Made by a program: the position numbers and the translations under genes. Below, piece after piece: positions 1 through 9,661 of a stretch of 64,000 nucleotides of DNA. The number at the start of each line of letters is the position of its first letter. Position 1 is the first letter of the stretch. The notes below the pieces were generated by a model. The model ran no database searches. It saw only the letters and a list, made by a program, of their open reading frames with translations, and was not told the DNA's origin. The stretch comes from Triangularia verruculosa (Eukaryota > Ascomycota > Sordariomycetes > Sordariales > Podosporaceae): NCBI GenBank assembly GCA_033296885.1, contig MU863911.1, positions 208,809 to 272,808 on the forward strand, read 5' to 3'.

Positions 1-1737
1 GGCCCAGCATGTCCTGGACAAATAAACTGGCGCTGTGAAGTGTGAGCATGGCATTAAAAGATAGTTGATAGGCCTTTTCTACAATATTAAAGATGTTGTC
101 CTGGCTTGCGGTACCGATTACTCTGTCTACGGCGTGCCCAGCGGCGACGTTGCGCAAGAGGCTCGGGCGCTGTCTGTCGCAAGGTATGTGATAGAAGGCG
201 AACTCGAACGTGATGTCTTCCCACCACAGTGGAACGTGAAACAAATAGCGTAAGTGTTAGTGTCTGTGTTGTAGCTCTTTGAACAATGACTGGCAGCAGG
301 TTATCTTCAGACAGCTTGGCGTCGTCGTTGAGACCATCGCCACTGTCCCAGCAGATCCCAGAAGACATGGTGCCCCTGACGTCAGGCGGGGTGGCTCAGA
401 TTCGCCCCGCATTTTTGGAGCGCTCAGACCTTCAAGGCCCGTCTTCGGAAGCACACCACTGGTTCCAGGTTGGGGTAGTTGTTTTGGGAAAGAGTTGAAG
501 AAGAGCAGCAACGATGAGTCTTCAAGACAGCTTATTACGTAGGGTTCTGAAAGCATCTGGTGAACCAATCGAAGCATGAGTTCATTCGCATTTCCCCGTT
601 TCCGAGTGCGAGCGCGCACTCCTTCGTACTCTGAGTCACTTCCATCAGTGCCCCGTGGTTTCGGTTTTGCTTACCCAGACACTGAAGCCCCAAGCAGCTA
701 GGCAGCCCCGGGCATTGGGCCCTCAACCGGGGATAAGACCGGAGGAAAAGGGCTTGCCTCGTAAAGAAGCTCAGATCCCTAGCTCAGCACTTGTTACACA
801 TAGATTTACAAAGCAATATGTCGATGTAACTAGCGAAGCGAATGGGAGTTGTCAAATTCTGCGGGGTGCCCCGTTCTGTCGTTACAGGCGGCGTGAGGGG
901 GGACTCTAGACCACCCAACCTGGTGGGAAAGAACAATGCCGCAAGCCGTTAAGGTCATTCGGTCGGAATCATTGGAGACAATGACTGAGGGAAATCCAAA
1001 TTGCCTTACACAAAACACATCAACCTAGAACCTAGAACCAGCTTGCCTTACGATATCCCTAATATATTATCTGGACCAGCCGTTGGCCGAGTCCCCCACG
1101 GGAGCTGCGTTACAGCACATGCGGCACCCCCACAGACGGCCATTCATCCCAAAACCAACAGCCAAATCCCGAGCAACAAGCCATCAAGCCGAGCCGGACG
1201 CGAGACACCAGGAAACAAGACGAAAGGAACGGACTGACACCTAAACCCAGTCGGCACCATTGCGCGAGTTTAAAAGTGGGTTGCGTCTTTTAGCGTTCTG
1301 CGACCAGCACTCATCCCGGACAGCGGCATTCGCCAGCCAAGACACGGCGCCAGGCAAAACTTTGTCCATCTCCATCCAGGTACCCGTGCTCCCCCGCGTG
1401 AGAGCTCCTCTTCATAAGTAAAAGACTCCGCCCGAGCCCACGATCGGCTCCTCTACAACTCCCCTCTTTTGCGCCCGCCGACTGTCAAAAAGATCCGATT
1501 CCTGCGTCGATTAACAAACTCCCAAGGAACCTGTTACAACACACCCGCCCGATTCCGAGCACACCCGAATCTCCATCTCTCGATTCCCCACTGATTCTGC
1601 GGTTACGGTTCGGCTTTCCACTGCCGGCGCTTTCTCGAGTGCCCCGCATCATTCATCGGCAGAACATCTGCCTATTAGGGCTGCCAGCTGCCTGGCCTCC
1701 CTCCAAACCCTTTCCTGCCAACAGCGCTGTCGCCGGC
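1..1737. other. Non-coding region upstream of the NMN adenylyltransferase gene
   Basis: No open frame here shows recognisable protein-like sequence or usable splice sites. The last 450 bases before the ATG are C-rich and pyrimidine-rich with few G runs, as expected of a fungal promoter and 5' leader. The first 1.2 kb could hold the untranslated end of a gene lying outside the window, but nothing in the sequence proves it. Confidence 0.5.
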
Positions 1738-2975
1738 ATGGATCCCGCCATCATCGCCGCCCGCGACAACGTCATCCGCGCAGAGGTTGCAGAGCGCGAG
1801 GCCGAATGTATTCTCATGGCGGCTCGTGAGAACCTCCTCGAGGCCCGCGAGCATGCCATGAGGCTTGAACTGGAGGTGTCCGCCGCCAACGAAGCGCAGA
1901 GCATGTTCAACACTTTGACTTCACACAATACTACTGCCTCGGGCACGGCGACGCCCGTTGCCGTCTCTGGAGTCCCGTCCGAGGCCTACGCTTTCCCTAT
2001 CGACAAGCTAAAGCGCCGGCAAACCCGGGAAGGAAAGACACCGCTGGTGTTGGTGGCTTGCGGGTCGTTTTCTCGTCAGTTGGGCCCTCGAAATCAGTAA
2101 GGAATGTTGGGTTTTGCTAACGCTGGTAGCGACAGCCATCACCTTCCTCCACATGCGCATGTTCGAGATGGCCTCGGACTTCGTACGGTTTAACACAGAC
2201 TTTGAGGTTTGCGCCGGATACCTGTCACCAGTCAGCGATGCCTACAAAAAGGCGGGCCTCGCGCCAGGCCGTCACAGGGTCGAGATGTGCTCCCGCGCGA
2301 TTGCGAGTTCGCCGTGGCTGATGGTCGACCCATTCGAGACGGTGAACTGCAACGAGAAGGGCGAGCCCGAGTACGTCCCCACTGCCAAGGTGCTGCGACA
2401 CTTTGACCACGAGATCAATACGGTGCTGGGCGGTATTGAGGGGACCGACGGAAAGATGCGCAAGGCCAAGATCGCGCTTCTGGCTGGAGCGGATTTGGTC
2501 ATGTCCATGGGTGAGCCTGGTCTCTGGTCGCCAATCGACTTGGGCGTGATCCTTGGCCAGTACGGTGCTTTCATTGTGGAGCGCTCTGGAACAGATATCG
2601 AACTGGCGCTTTCGACCCTTAAGCAGTACGAGAATAACATTTGGGTCATTGGTCAAGTGATCCAGAACGACATCAGGTTTGTTCCCATCCTCTCTCTCAT
2701 GTCTGATATGAACTGGCTTGCTAAATCTGAATAGCTCAACCAAAGTTCGCCTGTTCTTGAAGAAGGACCTCAGTGTCCGATATTTGATTCCGGATCCCGT
2801 GGTGGAGGTTCGTACTTCTTCAATGTTTGTCAGGAGACATGGACTAACCGTCTCATAGTACATCAATGAGCACCATCTTTACCAGGAGGGGCCACCGAAG
2901 GAGAAGCAGGAGAAGATTAATGGCCCAAAGGATCCAGCGCCAGAATCTGCAGATGGCAAGCTTATCAAGGGCTGA
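1738..2975 (+). CDS. nma1: Nicotinamide/nicotinate mononucleotide adenylyltransferase (NAD+ biosynthesis)
   Basis: Transfers AMP from ATP to NMN or NaMN, the last common step of NAD+ synthesis and salvage. The four exons are 1738-2074, 2136-2676, 2735-2807 and 2859-2975, giving 355 residues. The first intron interrupts the nucleotide-binding motif: splicing joins CGSFS to PITFLHMRMFE, restoring the family GSFxPxTxxHxRM signature (around residues 107-121). Other family marks are GEPGLWSPIDL in the middle and ISSTKVR near the C-terminus, the latter created by joining exons 2 and 3. Introns are 61, 58 and 51 bp, with GCTAAC, TGCTAAA and ACTAACC branch sites. The N-terminal 90 residues are an Ala/Glu-rich, probably helical extension outside the catalytic core. 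The ATG at 1738 (MDPAIIAARD) is preferred; no stop separates it from an upstream in-frame ATG at 1639, which would add 33 residues. Confidence 0.93.
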
Positions 2976-4649
2976 ATGAAGTCCTCGAGTGAAGACAAGG
3001 CATGCTTCTTGGTCAGGAAGGCCTTTCGCTAAGATCGAAGGCCATGACCGAACGAAACCCGAAATGGCACGACGGGTCAAGAGGCGCCAAATCCAGGGTG
3101 CATATCACATGCTCTTCGAGATACATCTCAAGAGATAACGAATGATGACGGGCAACGGCGCCAGGGCTTTCATGACATGGCGTGGGGAATTGTCTGCCCA
3201 CTAGCGAAAAGAGGGATACACTAAGCAAGCGACTAGCGAGGGAGTTCAGTTCCGGGCAGACCAGCGAGCGTGAAGACGGACAGGGCGTTGTTGGGCAACA
3301 TTAAATTTTCACAAACGAGAGGCGTTCATCATGATACGGCGTTTGTCGATTACGAATCGAGGGTAGCAAATTTGTTATATTTGAAGACACGGGGTAGAGG
3401 GGTTGGGGAGGTTATACTAATTTTCTGGATAGATTTGGGGGTGGTTTCTCTGCTTTTACAGTTTTTGATGACCTGGCATGTCACTATCTCTTGCTCTTGC
3501 GACAACGATTAGAGACACTGAGCACTTTTGGACGAATTATGACACTATTTCGAACAATGGAATATTGAAGGAATGTGATATGCTTTTGTCTTACTTGAGT
3601 TCGAACATGGCCTACTTGATGAAGCCCTCGCGACTGATTTCCGGTTCCTGCGGGAGATCATCCCGTGGCTGCTATGTTTCGCGGCTAGCAACGGGATGGC
3701 AGCACCATGCAAGGTATGTCCCCCGAGGGGCGGGAGTGAACGGGAGGCATGCAAATGCATGCCGAATGATACCGATGGCTTGGGTCGGGACTTATTGAGC
3801 TGCCAGTAAGGACTGATCGAGTTAGTGATCTCTAATTGAGCATAAGCTCAGTTAATAGCACAGTCATGACCAGGACACAAATATTGGTGAAGGCGAGGAT
3901 GGTTATAATAACTTGGAGATTTTTGTACCATTGGCTCTCCCATTCACCATGGAGGGCCCAGAATAACCAATAAATCTACGGATATCTATGTACAATTCCA
4001 AAAGATTCACCCCATCCCCTGCCGAGTTTACATGCAACCACCCGAAGTAAATTTCTTTGCCACAAATATTTGCAACATTGCACCCGTCCTGATACACGCT
4101 CCTGAAGTCGCTTTGCTTTGCTGTTTGTTCCCCAAAAGCATAACGCATTCGCTCGCTCGCTTTCCTTCATTCTTTCCAAAACCCCAACACCCTGTTAGTT
4201 ACTCCAGAAACGCCGTACAAAATCCAAGAAGAAAAAGACACAAGCCAGGCCGTAGTAATGCAAATGCTGCAGAAACACACAGAGAACCAAAAATTGGTGA
4301 CCGCCCACATATCGTCGTCTTTCCTTTCATCCCGCCCATTGTCGTCGTGGTGTCGTTTTCCTTCATTAATAAACGTTGGACGTTTCATTTTCTTCTCATC
4401 CCCTTCTGCATGTTTTGACGTTCAGGCAGGCAGGTCTAGGGAGACAGAGAGAAGACTTCTCGACTCCCAAATCTCCGGTACTTTTTGACAAGGGGGCTTC
4501 CAACAAACCAATTTATGCTTTCCGGCGCCATAGCAGGACATCGGCACAAGCAAGTAAAAAAGCGTGTTGTTGGAAGTCCTCTGACGAGTACTTCACCAAA
4601 TCACCTAGAGATTGAACGTTGCGCATGCATACATTTTAAGCGTTCAAGC
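2976..4649. other. Intergenic region
   Basis: Contains the 3' end of the NMNAT transcript and, at its right end, the 3' flank of the small membrane-protein gene on the other strand. The remaining open frames are short, change composition abruptly and show no homology that I recognise. Confidence 0.5.
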
Positions 4650-4805
4650 TTAATCCCTACTTGAGGTGGTGTCTGAGCTTGTTGTTACGGACCCTCGTAC
4701 GTTATCTCTAGCGACGGAGACGAGGTGGTAGATGCCGAATGCGATGAGGGCGAGGACGATGAAGAGGATGATGATAATCACGGCAATAACGTCATTTTGT
4801 TTCAT
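4650..4805 (-). CDS. Small single-pass membrane protein (51 residues), unknown function
   Basis: A short open frame reading leftwards from the ATG at 4805 to a TAA at 4650-4652. It starts MKQNDV, continues with an uninterrupted hydrophobic stretch from about residue 6 to 29 made almost wholly of I, V, L, A and F, then YHLVSVARDNVR, and ends with a short Ser/Thr/Asp-rich hydrophilic tail. This is the layout of a one-helix membrane microprotein: a very short N-terminal end, one helix of about 22 residues, then a positively charged flank (R33, R37), which favours a cytosolic C-terminal side. The codons are C-ending in the helix (ATC, CTC, GTC, GCC), as in the neighbouring genes, which argues against chance. 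I do not recognise the family. It stands alone, 1.7 kb from the NMNAT gene. Confidence 0.6.
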   Translation of the reverse strand: MKQNDVIAVIIIILFIVLALIAFGIYHLVSVARDNVRGSVTTSSDTTSSRD

Positions 4806-6279
4806 TTTTGGCGGTTGGTTTTTTGACCTTGCTGGTCAGACTTGAGATTCGGGGTTCGGATGGACGAAAACCGGTGCGGTGGTTGTTGGTGACACGCTTT
4901 GTGTCAGTGGTCCACGTTGTCTGTGGAGCCGAATTCCTGAGCTACCAAGGCGGCGGTGACAAAGGTGTGTTTGTGAGGTCTGAGATTCTGAGTTCTCAAA
5001 GTGCCACCTTTTGATGGATGTGTTCTAGCCAAAAAAACAGTCTATTTAATCTGTCAGCTCAAGTCTTCAATGAAGTTGAAATGGCAGTTTAGCTCACCAA
5101 CTCTCAAGCTGTCAAGCTTTCGTTCGTTCGCTGCCAGTCCAAAAAGAAAAAGCGGGGTTCGTCCGAATTGTTTCGTCAGACAGAGGAATGGATCCAATTC
5201 CACGGTATCGTCACTTCTTCAAAAAACGGGGGGAATCGGAATCTTCGTCAAACGGTCACAATTGAACAAGAATCGGTGGAATGCGAAAAAAGATGCAAGA
5301 AGGCGGAAAACGCGCGCGCGAATGCGCACAAGGGCGCGGGCATGCAGGTCAAATAGGAGCGGTTGCCCCGCCACCTCGATTCCAAGTCAACAGAAAAGAA
5401 AGAGGCTGGTGTCGTAGCTTTGCTGGCTGGCAAGTGTGCCAACTTCCTACCCAACCACCTGGATGACAGGGGTCAGCTGGCGCACGGACCATCTTGAACA
5501 TTTGTGGACTGATGGCTCCGCTGGGACGACGAAGGATCACCAGCCTCGTTGACGACGGGGGGGGTGAGGTTCTCGGAAGATGTGGCTTGTGAGAATGGCC
5601 TCTGTCTCCAATTCCAGGGGGCCTCTTTCGAGATCATATATCACGTGCTGTCATGGAAGTCTTATGCTTCTACATACGGCAAGTCGTAACTGCCATTTTC
5701 CTGATTATTTTGGGTTAGTACGTGGCCTAGGTAGACCATATGTTGACCACTTCTTTCTCGCAGTTCTCTTCGGGCTTGTCTTTTAGGCCCATACATATGA
5801 CGCCTGATCAATGCGACGGACTTATATTGAGCGCAAAAGGTACACGTTGGGTGCTAGTGTGCGCAAGAAGACTCGGCGAGCGTTCCCTTGGGTCACCCTT
5901 TATTTCATGATTTTATACTCGTTGCGGAAGGCCATAAAGCCATGATAAGGTATGACTTTCATGATGCTGATACGGAACGATAACAACGGTGGGCATCAGT
6001 GTCACAGGCACTTCAATAGAGATGACAAGTTAGCCGATGATTGCGGAATCCATGGACCCAAAATGCCGCGTGTTCGACTGACGCCCAGTCGACACAAGTT
6101 CCATCGACACTGCCAAGTATGCACAGCCTTGATACTATAGTGATTGTTGGTTAACATGGGGACTAGTACCTTTTCGCGAATGCAACATCTATGAATATAT
6201 AAGTTTCATTGAGTCTCTGTATGCTAGGCCGTGCAGTTCGCATTCGGTCGGCACCGCTTGTTCTCTCTACATCCGCACA
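4806..6279. other. Intergenic region with divergent promoters
   Basis: Serves as upstream region for the small membrane protein (leftward) and for the surface protein at 6280 (rightward). One 138-codon frame at 5001-5417 is rich in K, R and S and has no domain I know; I do not consider it coding. Confidence 0.45.
6196..6202 (+). promoter_or_regulatory. TATA box candidate of the surface-protein gene
   Basis: TATATAA lies 78 bases upstream of the ATG at 6280, leaving room for a leader of roughly 45 bases. The match to the TATA consensus is exact, but no transcription start can be verified from sequence alone. Confidence 0.45.
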
Positions 6280-7281
6280 ATGGCAACGACTACTCCAACC
6301 CTGACGGCCGTCCCCTCGCCAACATGGCCCTCTAACGTCTTCCCTACCCAACTCACTCCGGCAGCCACTTGCGGTTTTGGGACCGACCTCTGGCTCGCCA
6401 CCCTCGATTGTGCAATCAATAACCGCCAGACCTTTTCTTCTGGGGAGAACCCGCCTTCGAGCACTGGCCAGCCGGACTGGTTCACCTGCGGGCCTGTCGT
6501 CAACGCCGGCCGTCCGCTTGTCCATTTCACCCGCTCCGGTCCCGAAAGCGCCCCGATCACCACTACCACACGCGGCTACGAGGACGACTGTTACCAGAAC
6601 AGATACGGGGAGTGGGGTGCCTCAACTCAGACCACCAACGGCCAGACCAACACTCACTACTTTGCCACCTGTCCGGTAGGCTACACAGAGGCCCTCCACA
6701 TCTCCACTGCTACAAACAATGTCGCCATGCATTTCGTCGAGTGCTGTCCCTCGGGAAGTCTCAGCTTCGGCCTGTTCAGCACCAGGACCGAAGACATTCT
6801 GTTTGAGACCACTCACTCGGGCACTCCTTATGGGGGCTGGACGATCAACATGCCTGCCTGCACGGCAAAGGTCACCGAAGGCCAGGTGGTCACGGTGACA
6901 GACACCCTAACCGGCGGCAATAGTTTCACGACCACGACGACAAGTCTTGAGCCGGATGCGACTATTTTTGCCGACGTTCAGACTCTCATGTATACCGTCT
7001 TTGCTGAACAGCATACTTGCTTCCGAGACTGTGGTATTTTGTACGAGGGAGTGAGTGAGTGGCTGTCGCAGTATACGCCGACCGGGACGGGATCGCCCAC
7101 TCCTACTGGGGGACAAGGGGCAGGACCATCGGAAGGTCAGGAGGAGGACGATGAGAATGATGATGCTGAGGAGCCTGCCACCACCACCAAGCCGTCCGGT
7201 GCTGGCCAGACTGCTGGATTCAAGGTTGGACTGTTGGGTGCGGCTTTGGCTTTGGCGGTGGGTGTTGTTGCCGGTTTGTAA
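6280..7281 (+). CDS. Cysteine-containing surface protein with C-terminal membrane tail
   Basis: A single-exon gene of 333 residues. The first 230 residues hold about a dozen cysteines in patterns such as CPVGYT and ECCPSG, a layout common in Pezizomycotina surface proteins of unknown function. Residues 265-310 are a low-complexity Gly/Pro/Thr stretch with an acidic block (EEDDENDDAEE), followed by TTTKPSGAGQ and a terminal hydrophobic segment (FKVGLLGAALALAVGVVAGL) that runs to the stop codon. A hydrophobic segment at the very C-terminus after a small-residue region is what GPI-anchor signals or tail anchors look like. Oddly, there is no N-terminal signal peptide: the protein begins MATTTPTLTAVPSP. 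No upstream exon with a hydrophobic leader was found. The region just downstream repeats the tail in decayed form. Confidence 0.75.
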   Translation: MATTTPTLTAVPSPTWPSNVFPTQLTPAATCGFGTDLWLATLDCAINNRQTFSSGENPPSSTGQPDWFTCGPVVNAGRPLVHFTRSGPESAPITTTTRGYEDDCYQNRYGEWGASTQTTNGQTNTHYFATCPVGYTEALHISTATNNVAMHFVECCPSGSLSFGLFSTRTEDILFETTHSGTPYGGWTINMPACTAKVTEGQVVTVTDTLTGGNSFTTTTTSLEPDATIFADVQTLMYTVFAEQHTCFRDCGILYEGVSEWLSQYTPTGTGSPTPTGGQGAGPSEGQEEDDENDDAEEPATTTKPSGAGQTAGFKVGLLGAALALAVGVVAGL

Positions 7282-7379
7282 AGCCTTGTGGTGAAATGGT
7301 TTGGTGACTGGTGGGATTTCTAGGGTTGATGTGTCCACGAATTAATTTATGAGAGTCCCCGAACGATAGGGTTACTGCT

Positions 7380-7499
7380 GAGGATGTTCGGAGGGGTGGG
7401 GGGAGTGGGAGTGGTGAGGAGTCTGGTGCTGGTGAGTTGAAGGTTGGGGTAATGGGTGTGGGTTTTTCTATGGCTTTGGGGGCTATTTCTGGTTTCTAG
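7380..7499 (+). pseudogene. Decayed tandem copy of the preceding gene's C-terminal tail
   Basis: About 100 bases after the stop of the surface-protein gene, one frame reads a Gly/Ser-rich stretch, then SGAGELKVGVMGVGFSMALG and AISGF, and stops with TAG at 7497-7499. The real tail reads SGAGQTAGFKVGLLGAALAL and AVGVVAGL before its stop, so linker, Lys-Val-Gly start, hydrophobic stretch and stop correspond in order. The copy is not connected in frame to the gene. It may be a relic of a tandem duplication or, less likely, an alternative last exon (an AG acceptor lies at 7381-7382). Confidence 0.55.
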
Positions 7500-7659
7500 G
7501 GCTCTCTAACCACATGTATGTATCTTCGTGCTTGCTAAAAGTGATGTATGAAGGCTATGGTTTTCTAGGGAGGTGGTGCTTCCATCACGGCTGTTGGGTT
7601 CAGCCACTTACTTAGAGCCTGTTCTCGATCCACCAATCATCAATCGGAACCATCCTCCA

Positions 7660-7751
7660 TCGGGTATGGTGTAGCGGTAACATCGTTGACTCTCACTTCT
7701 CAGAAGTGTCTGTTCTCTCAACAGCCCCGGGTTCGACTCCCGGTATCCGAG
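7660..7751 (+). tRNA. tRNA-Glu (anticodon CTC) with a 21-bp intron
   Basis: The cloverleaf can be built by hand. Acceptor strands TCGGGTA (7660-7666) and TATCCGA (7744-7750) pair with one G-U; the D stem is GTGT/ACAT; the anticodon stem is GTTGA (7685-7689) with TCAAC (7718-7722); the T arm is CCGGG-TTCGACT-CCCGG; G at 7751 is the discriminator. The seven-base anticodon loop is C-T-CTC-A plus C after removal of an intron at 7696-7716, placed one base 3' of the anticodon, the normal eukaryotic position. The anticodon CTC at 7692-7694 reads GAG (Glu). A T run at about 7757-7766 follows and would end RNA polymerase III transcription. Confidence 0.88.
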
Positions 7752-7755
7752 TCCC

Positions 7756-7766
7756 CTTTTTTTTTT
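7756..7766 (+). terminator. RNA polymerase III terminator of the tRNA gene
   Basis: A run of about ten T residues begins a few bases after the tRNA 3' end, the standard termination signal for RNA polymerase III. Confidence 0.8.
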
Positions 7767-8605
7767 CACCCTTCTGCCTTCAATCATTGCACATTTTCTC
7801 TCTCTTTGTCTTTGTCTTGACTGTTTATTATTTCAACAGATATCCTCCTCTTCATCCAGTGTATTGGAAGGAGCACATCAAGAAATGCCCCTCGGTTCTG
7901 CTAGCTAATCTCTGCCCCTCGCCGTAATCCCATTTTGGTAATTGTCTTTTTCAGCTCCAACTTGCAAGCACCTTGCAACCAAGAAGCAGAGTGCCTGTCC
8001 TCTGCTCGCAAGGCTGTCTGCAACCCTTCTTTCTCTTATCCTTCTCCTCTTGTCGATCTCTTTCTGCAACTCTCCTCCTGTTTCCCATAATAGACGTCAA
8101 GTCAAGTGGCTTCGCTATCTTTTAAACGATACCGAACACAAACGCAGTCCTTTTGATGGGCTGTGCCATCATCCTCCTGCGTGCGCCGTGTGGGTGGTGG
8201 TGGGCGCCATTGGAAACGCCACCCTTTGCTCTGTGCCAATAGCGCGAAGGCTTGCAGAAGGGAGCTAACTTGTATTGCTTTCCTACTTCTGAGCTGAGGC
8301 GTTTTCTGGGGGCTTTCTTTATCGGTTTTTGGCGTAGGTGATGTAGGTAAGGGAGTAAGGGGAGGCAGGACAGAGTCCAGAGCCTTGTGGCCGTATATCC
8401 GTAGTACCTGGGCTTTTTCATGTCGGTCATCGGTCGTGTTCAGCTTTGGGGAAAAATTGGGGGCTTGGGGTGATTTATAAGAAGGGGATGGGCGCGCGCC
8501 GCGGGTTCGTGATCTTTTTCTCAATGTTCTTTTCTGGGTAGCTTGTGGTGTTTCTGATTGCAACACCTTGTTTCGTCTATCATAAGCCTGACTAAATAAT
8601 ACACA
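7767..8605. other. Intergenic region upstream of the one-pass membrane protein gene
   Basis: Pyrimidine-rich on the left, mixed on the right. A 273-codon frame on the minus strand (8102-8923) crosses this stretch and runs antisense through the next gene; its sequence is low-complexity and basic and I treat it as a shadow. Confidence 0.45.
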
Positions 8606-9552
8606 ATGGCACCACCAATACGATCGATCGCTACTGCTGCGCTTTTTCTCGCGATAGGAGCACAGGCCGCAGAGAATGCGCCTTGCTATTTCCCAGGAGA
8701 AGTCCACGCCTTGGGGTATTACCCATGCCAGCCCTTTGGCGCTGAGATATCGCTGTGCTGCCCTCAAGGATGGACCTGCTTTAGCAATTCGCTTTGCATC
8801 GCGACAACCGAAACCAAGAGTTTTCCGAACATCACGCTGGGAGAGGTGCAGAGAGGAGCGTGTACAAGTCCAGGGTGGAACAATGCTGTCTGCGGAGGTG
8901 TTTGTCTGAGTAGGTTGACACATATTCTATTCTCGTTCAGGCATTGGTAGAGTGATAAGGGCGTAAGGAGTTAATGCTAACATACGATTGCTTCGAAACA
9001 GCCGGAGATAACATCAACGGAAAACTATCCGCTTGCACACAGGAAACGTTCTGCTGCGAAGACGACTACAGAAAGGGAAAGTGCAAATGTGAGGAAGGGG
9101 GCGGAAGCTTCGAGATCAAGAGGGGGATGGGCAGCAAGATTATCGAGGTGGACAGTGAAACGTTCTCGGGGACGGCGACGGTCAGCATTGCGGAGCCCAT
9201 GACCAGCTTCTTATCTGATACAACGACTGCGGCAGCGACGACTAGTACACCAGAGAGTTCGGCGAGCAACACTGCTGGTGAGGCCACCACGACCCCGACT
9301 TCGACCGAGACGGCAGAGGTGGTATCAGGAGGTGGCGGACTGTCCAAGGGGGCGATAATTGGAATCGCAGTCGGCGCTGCAGTCGTTGGATTGCTGATTC
9401 TAGGCGCTTTGGTGTTCTGGGTGAGGAGATGTCTAAACCGGAGGAGCCACGAAAATGTTTCGTCAGGTAATGGTGGAAAGGTGCCAGAAGATCCTATTGA
9501 GACCCATCAGAATGGGGTGACTTATGGACAGGCGCATGGGGAGCCTGCGTAG
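8606..9552 (+). CDS. Secreted-type one-pass membrane protein with cysteine-rich ectodomain
   Basis: Two exons, 8606-8909 and 9002-9552, give 284 residues. The 92-bp intron has an ATGCTAACAT branch site and rejoins the frame at a Thr codon. Residues 1-21 form a signal peptide ending AIGAQA. The ectodomain (about 25-150) carries many cysteines, including CCPQGWTC and FCCEDDYRKGKCKCE, typical of a broad Pezizomycotina family of unknown function. A Thr/Ser-rich stalk follows, then KGAIIGIAVGAAV and more hydrophobic residues forming one membrane helix (about 216-238), then VRR and a short cytosolic tail of about 45 residues. The arrangement resembles wall-stress sensors in general plan, but no WSC domain is present, so function stays unknown. 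Confidence 0.85.
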
Positions 9553-9661
9553 ATGAGGGGTTAGGTGATTTTCGAAAGGTCGTTTCTCTTCTACTTATTA
9601 TTGGGAGGATCCATTCAATGTTGGAATTTCACACTTAATGGTATATATACTTTGCATGATT

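Noticed and set aside
5001..5417. 138-codon basic frame
   Set aside because: Composition is Lys/Arg/Ser-rich without motif and it lies in a divergent promoter region.
8102..8923. 273-codon frame on the minus strand
   Set aside because: Runs antisense through the first exon of the one-pass membrane protein; basic and low-complexity, with no domain. Shadow of the real gene.
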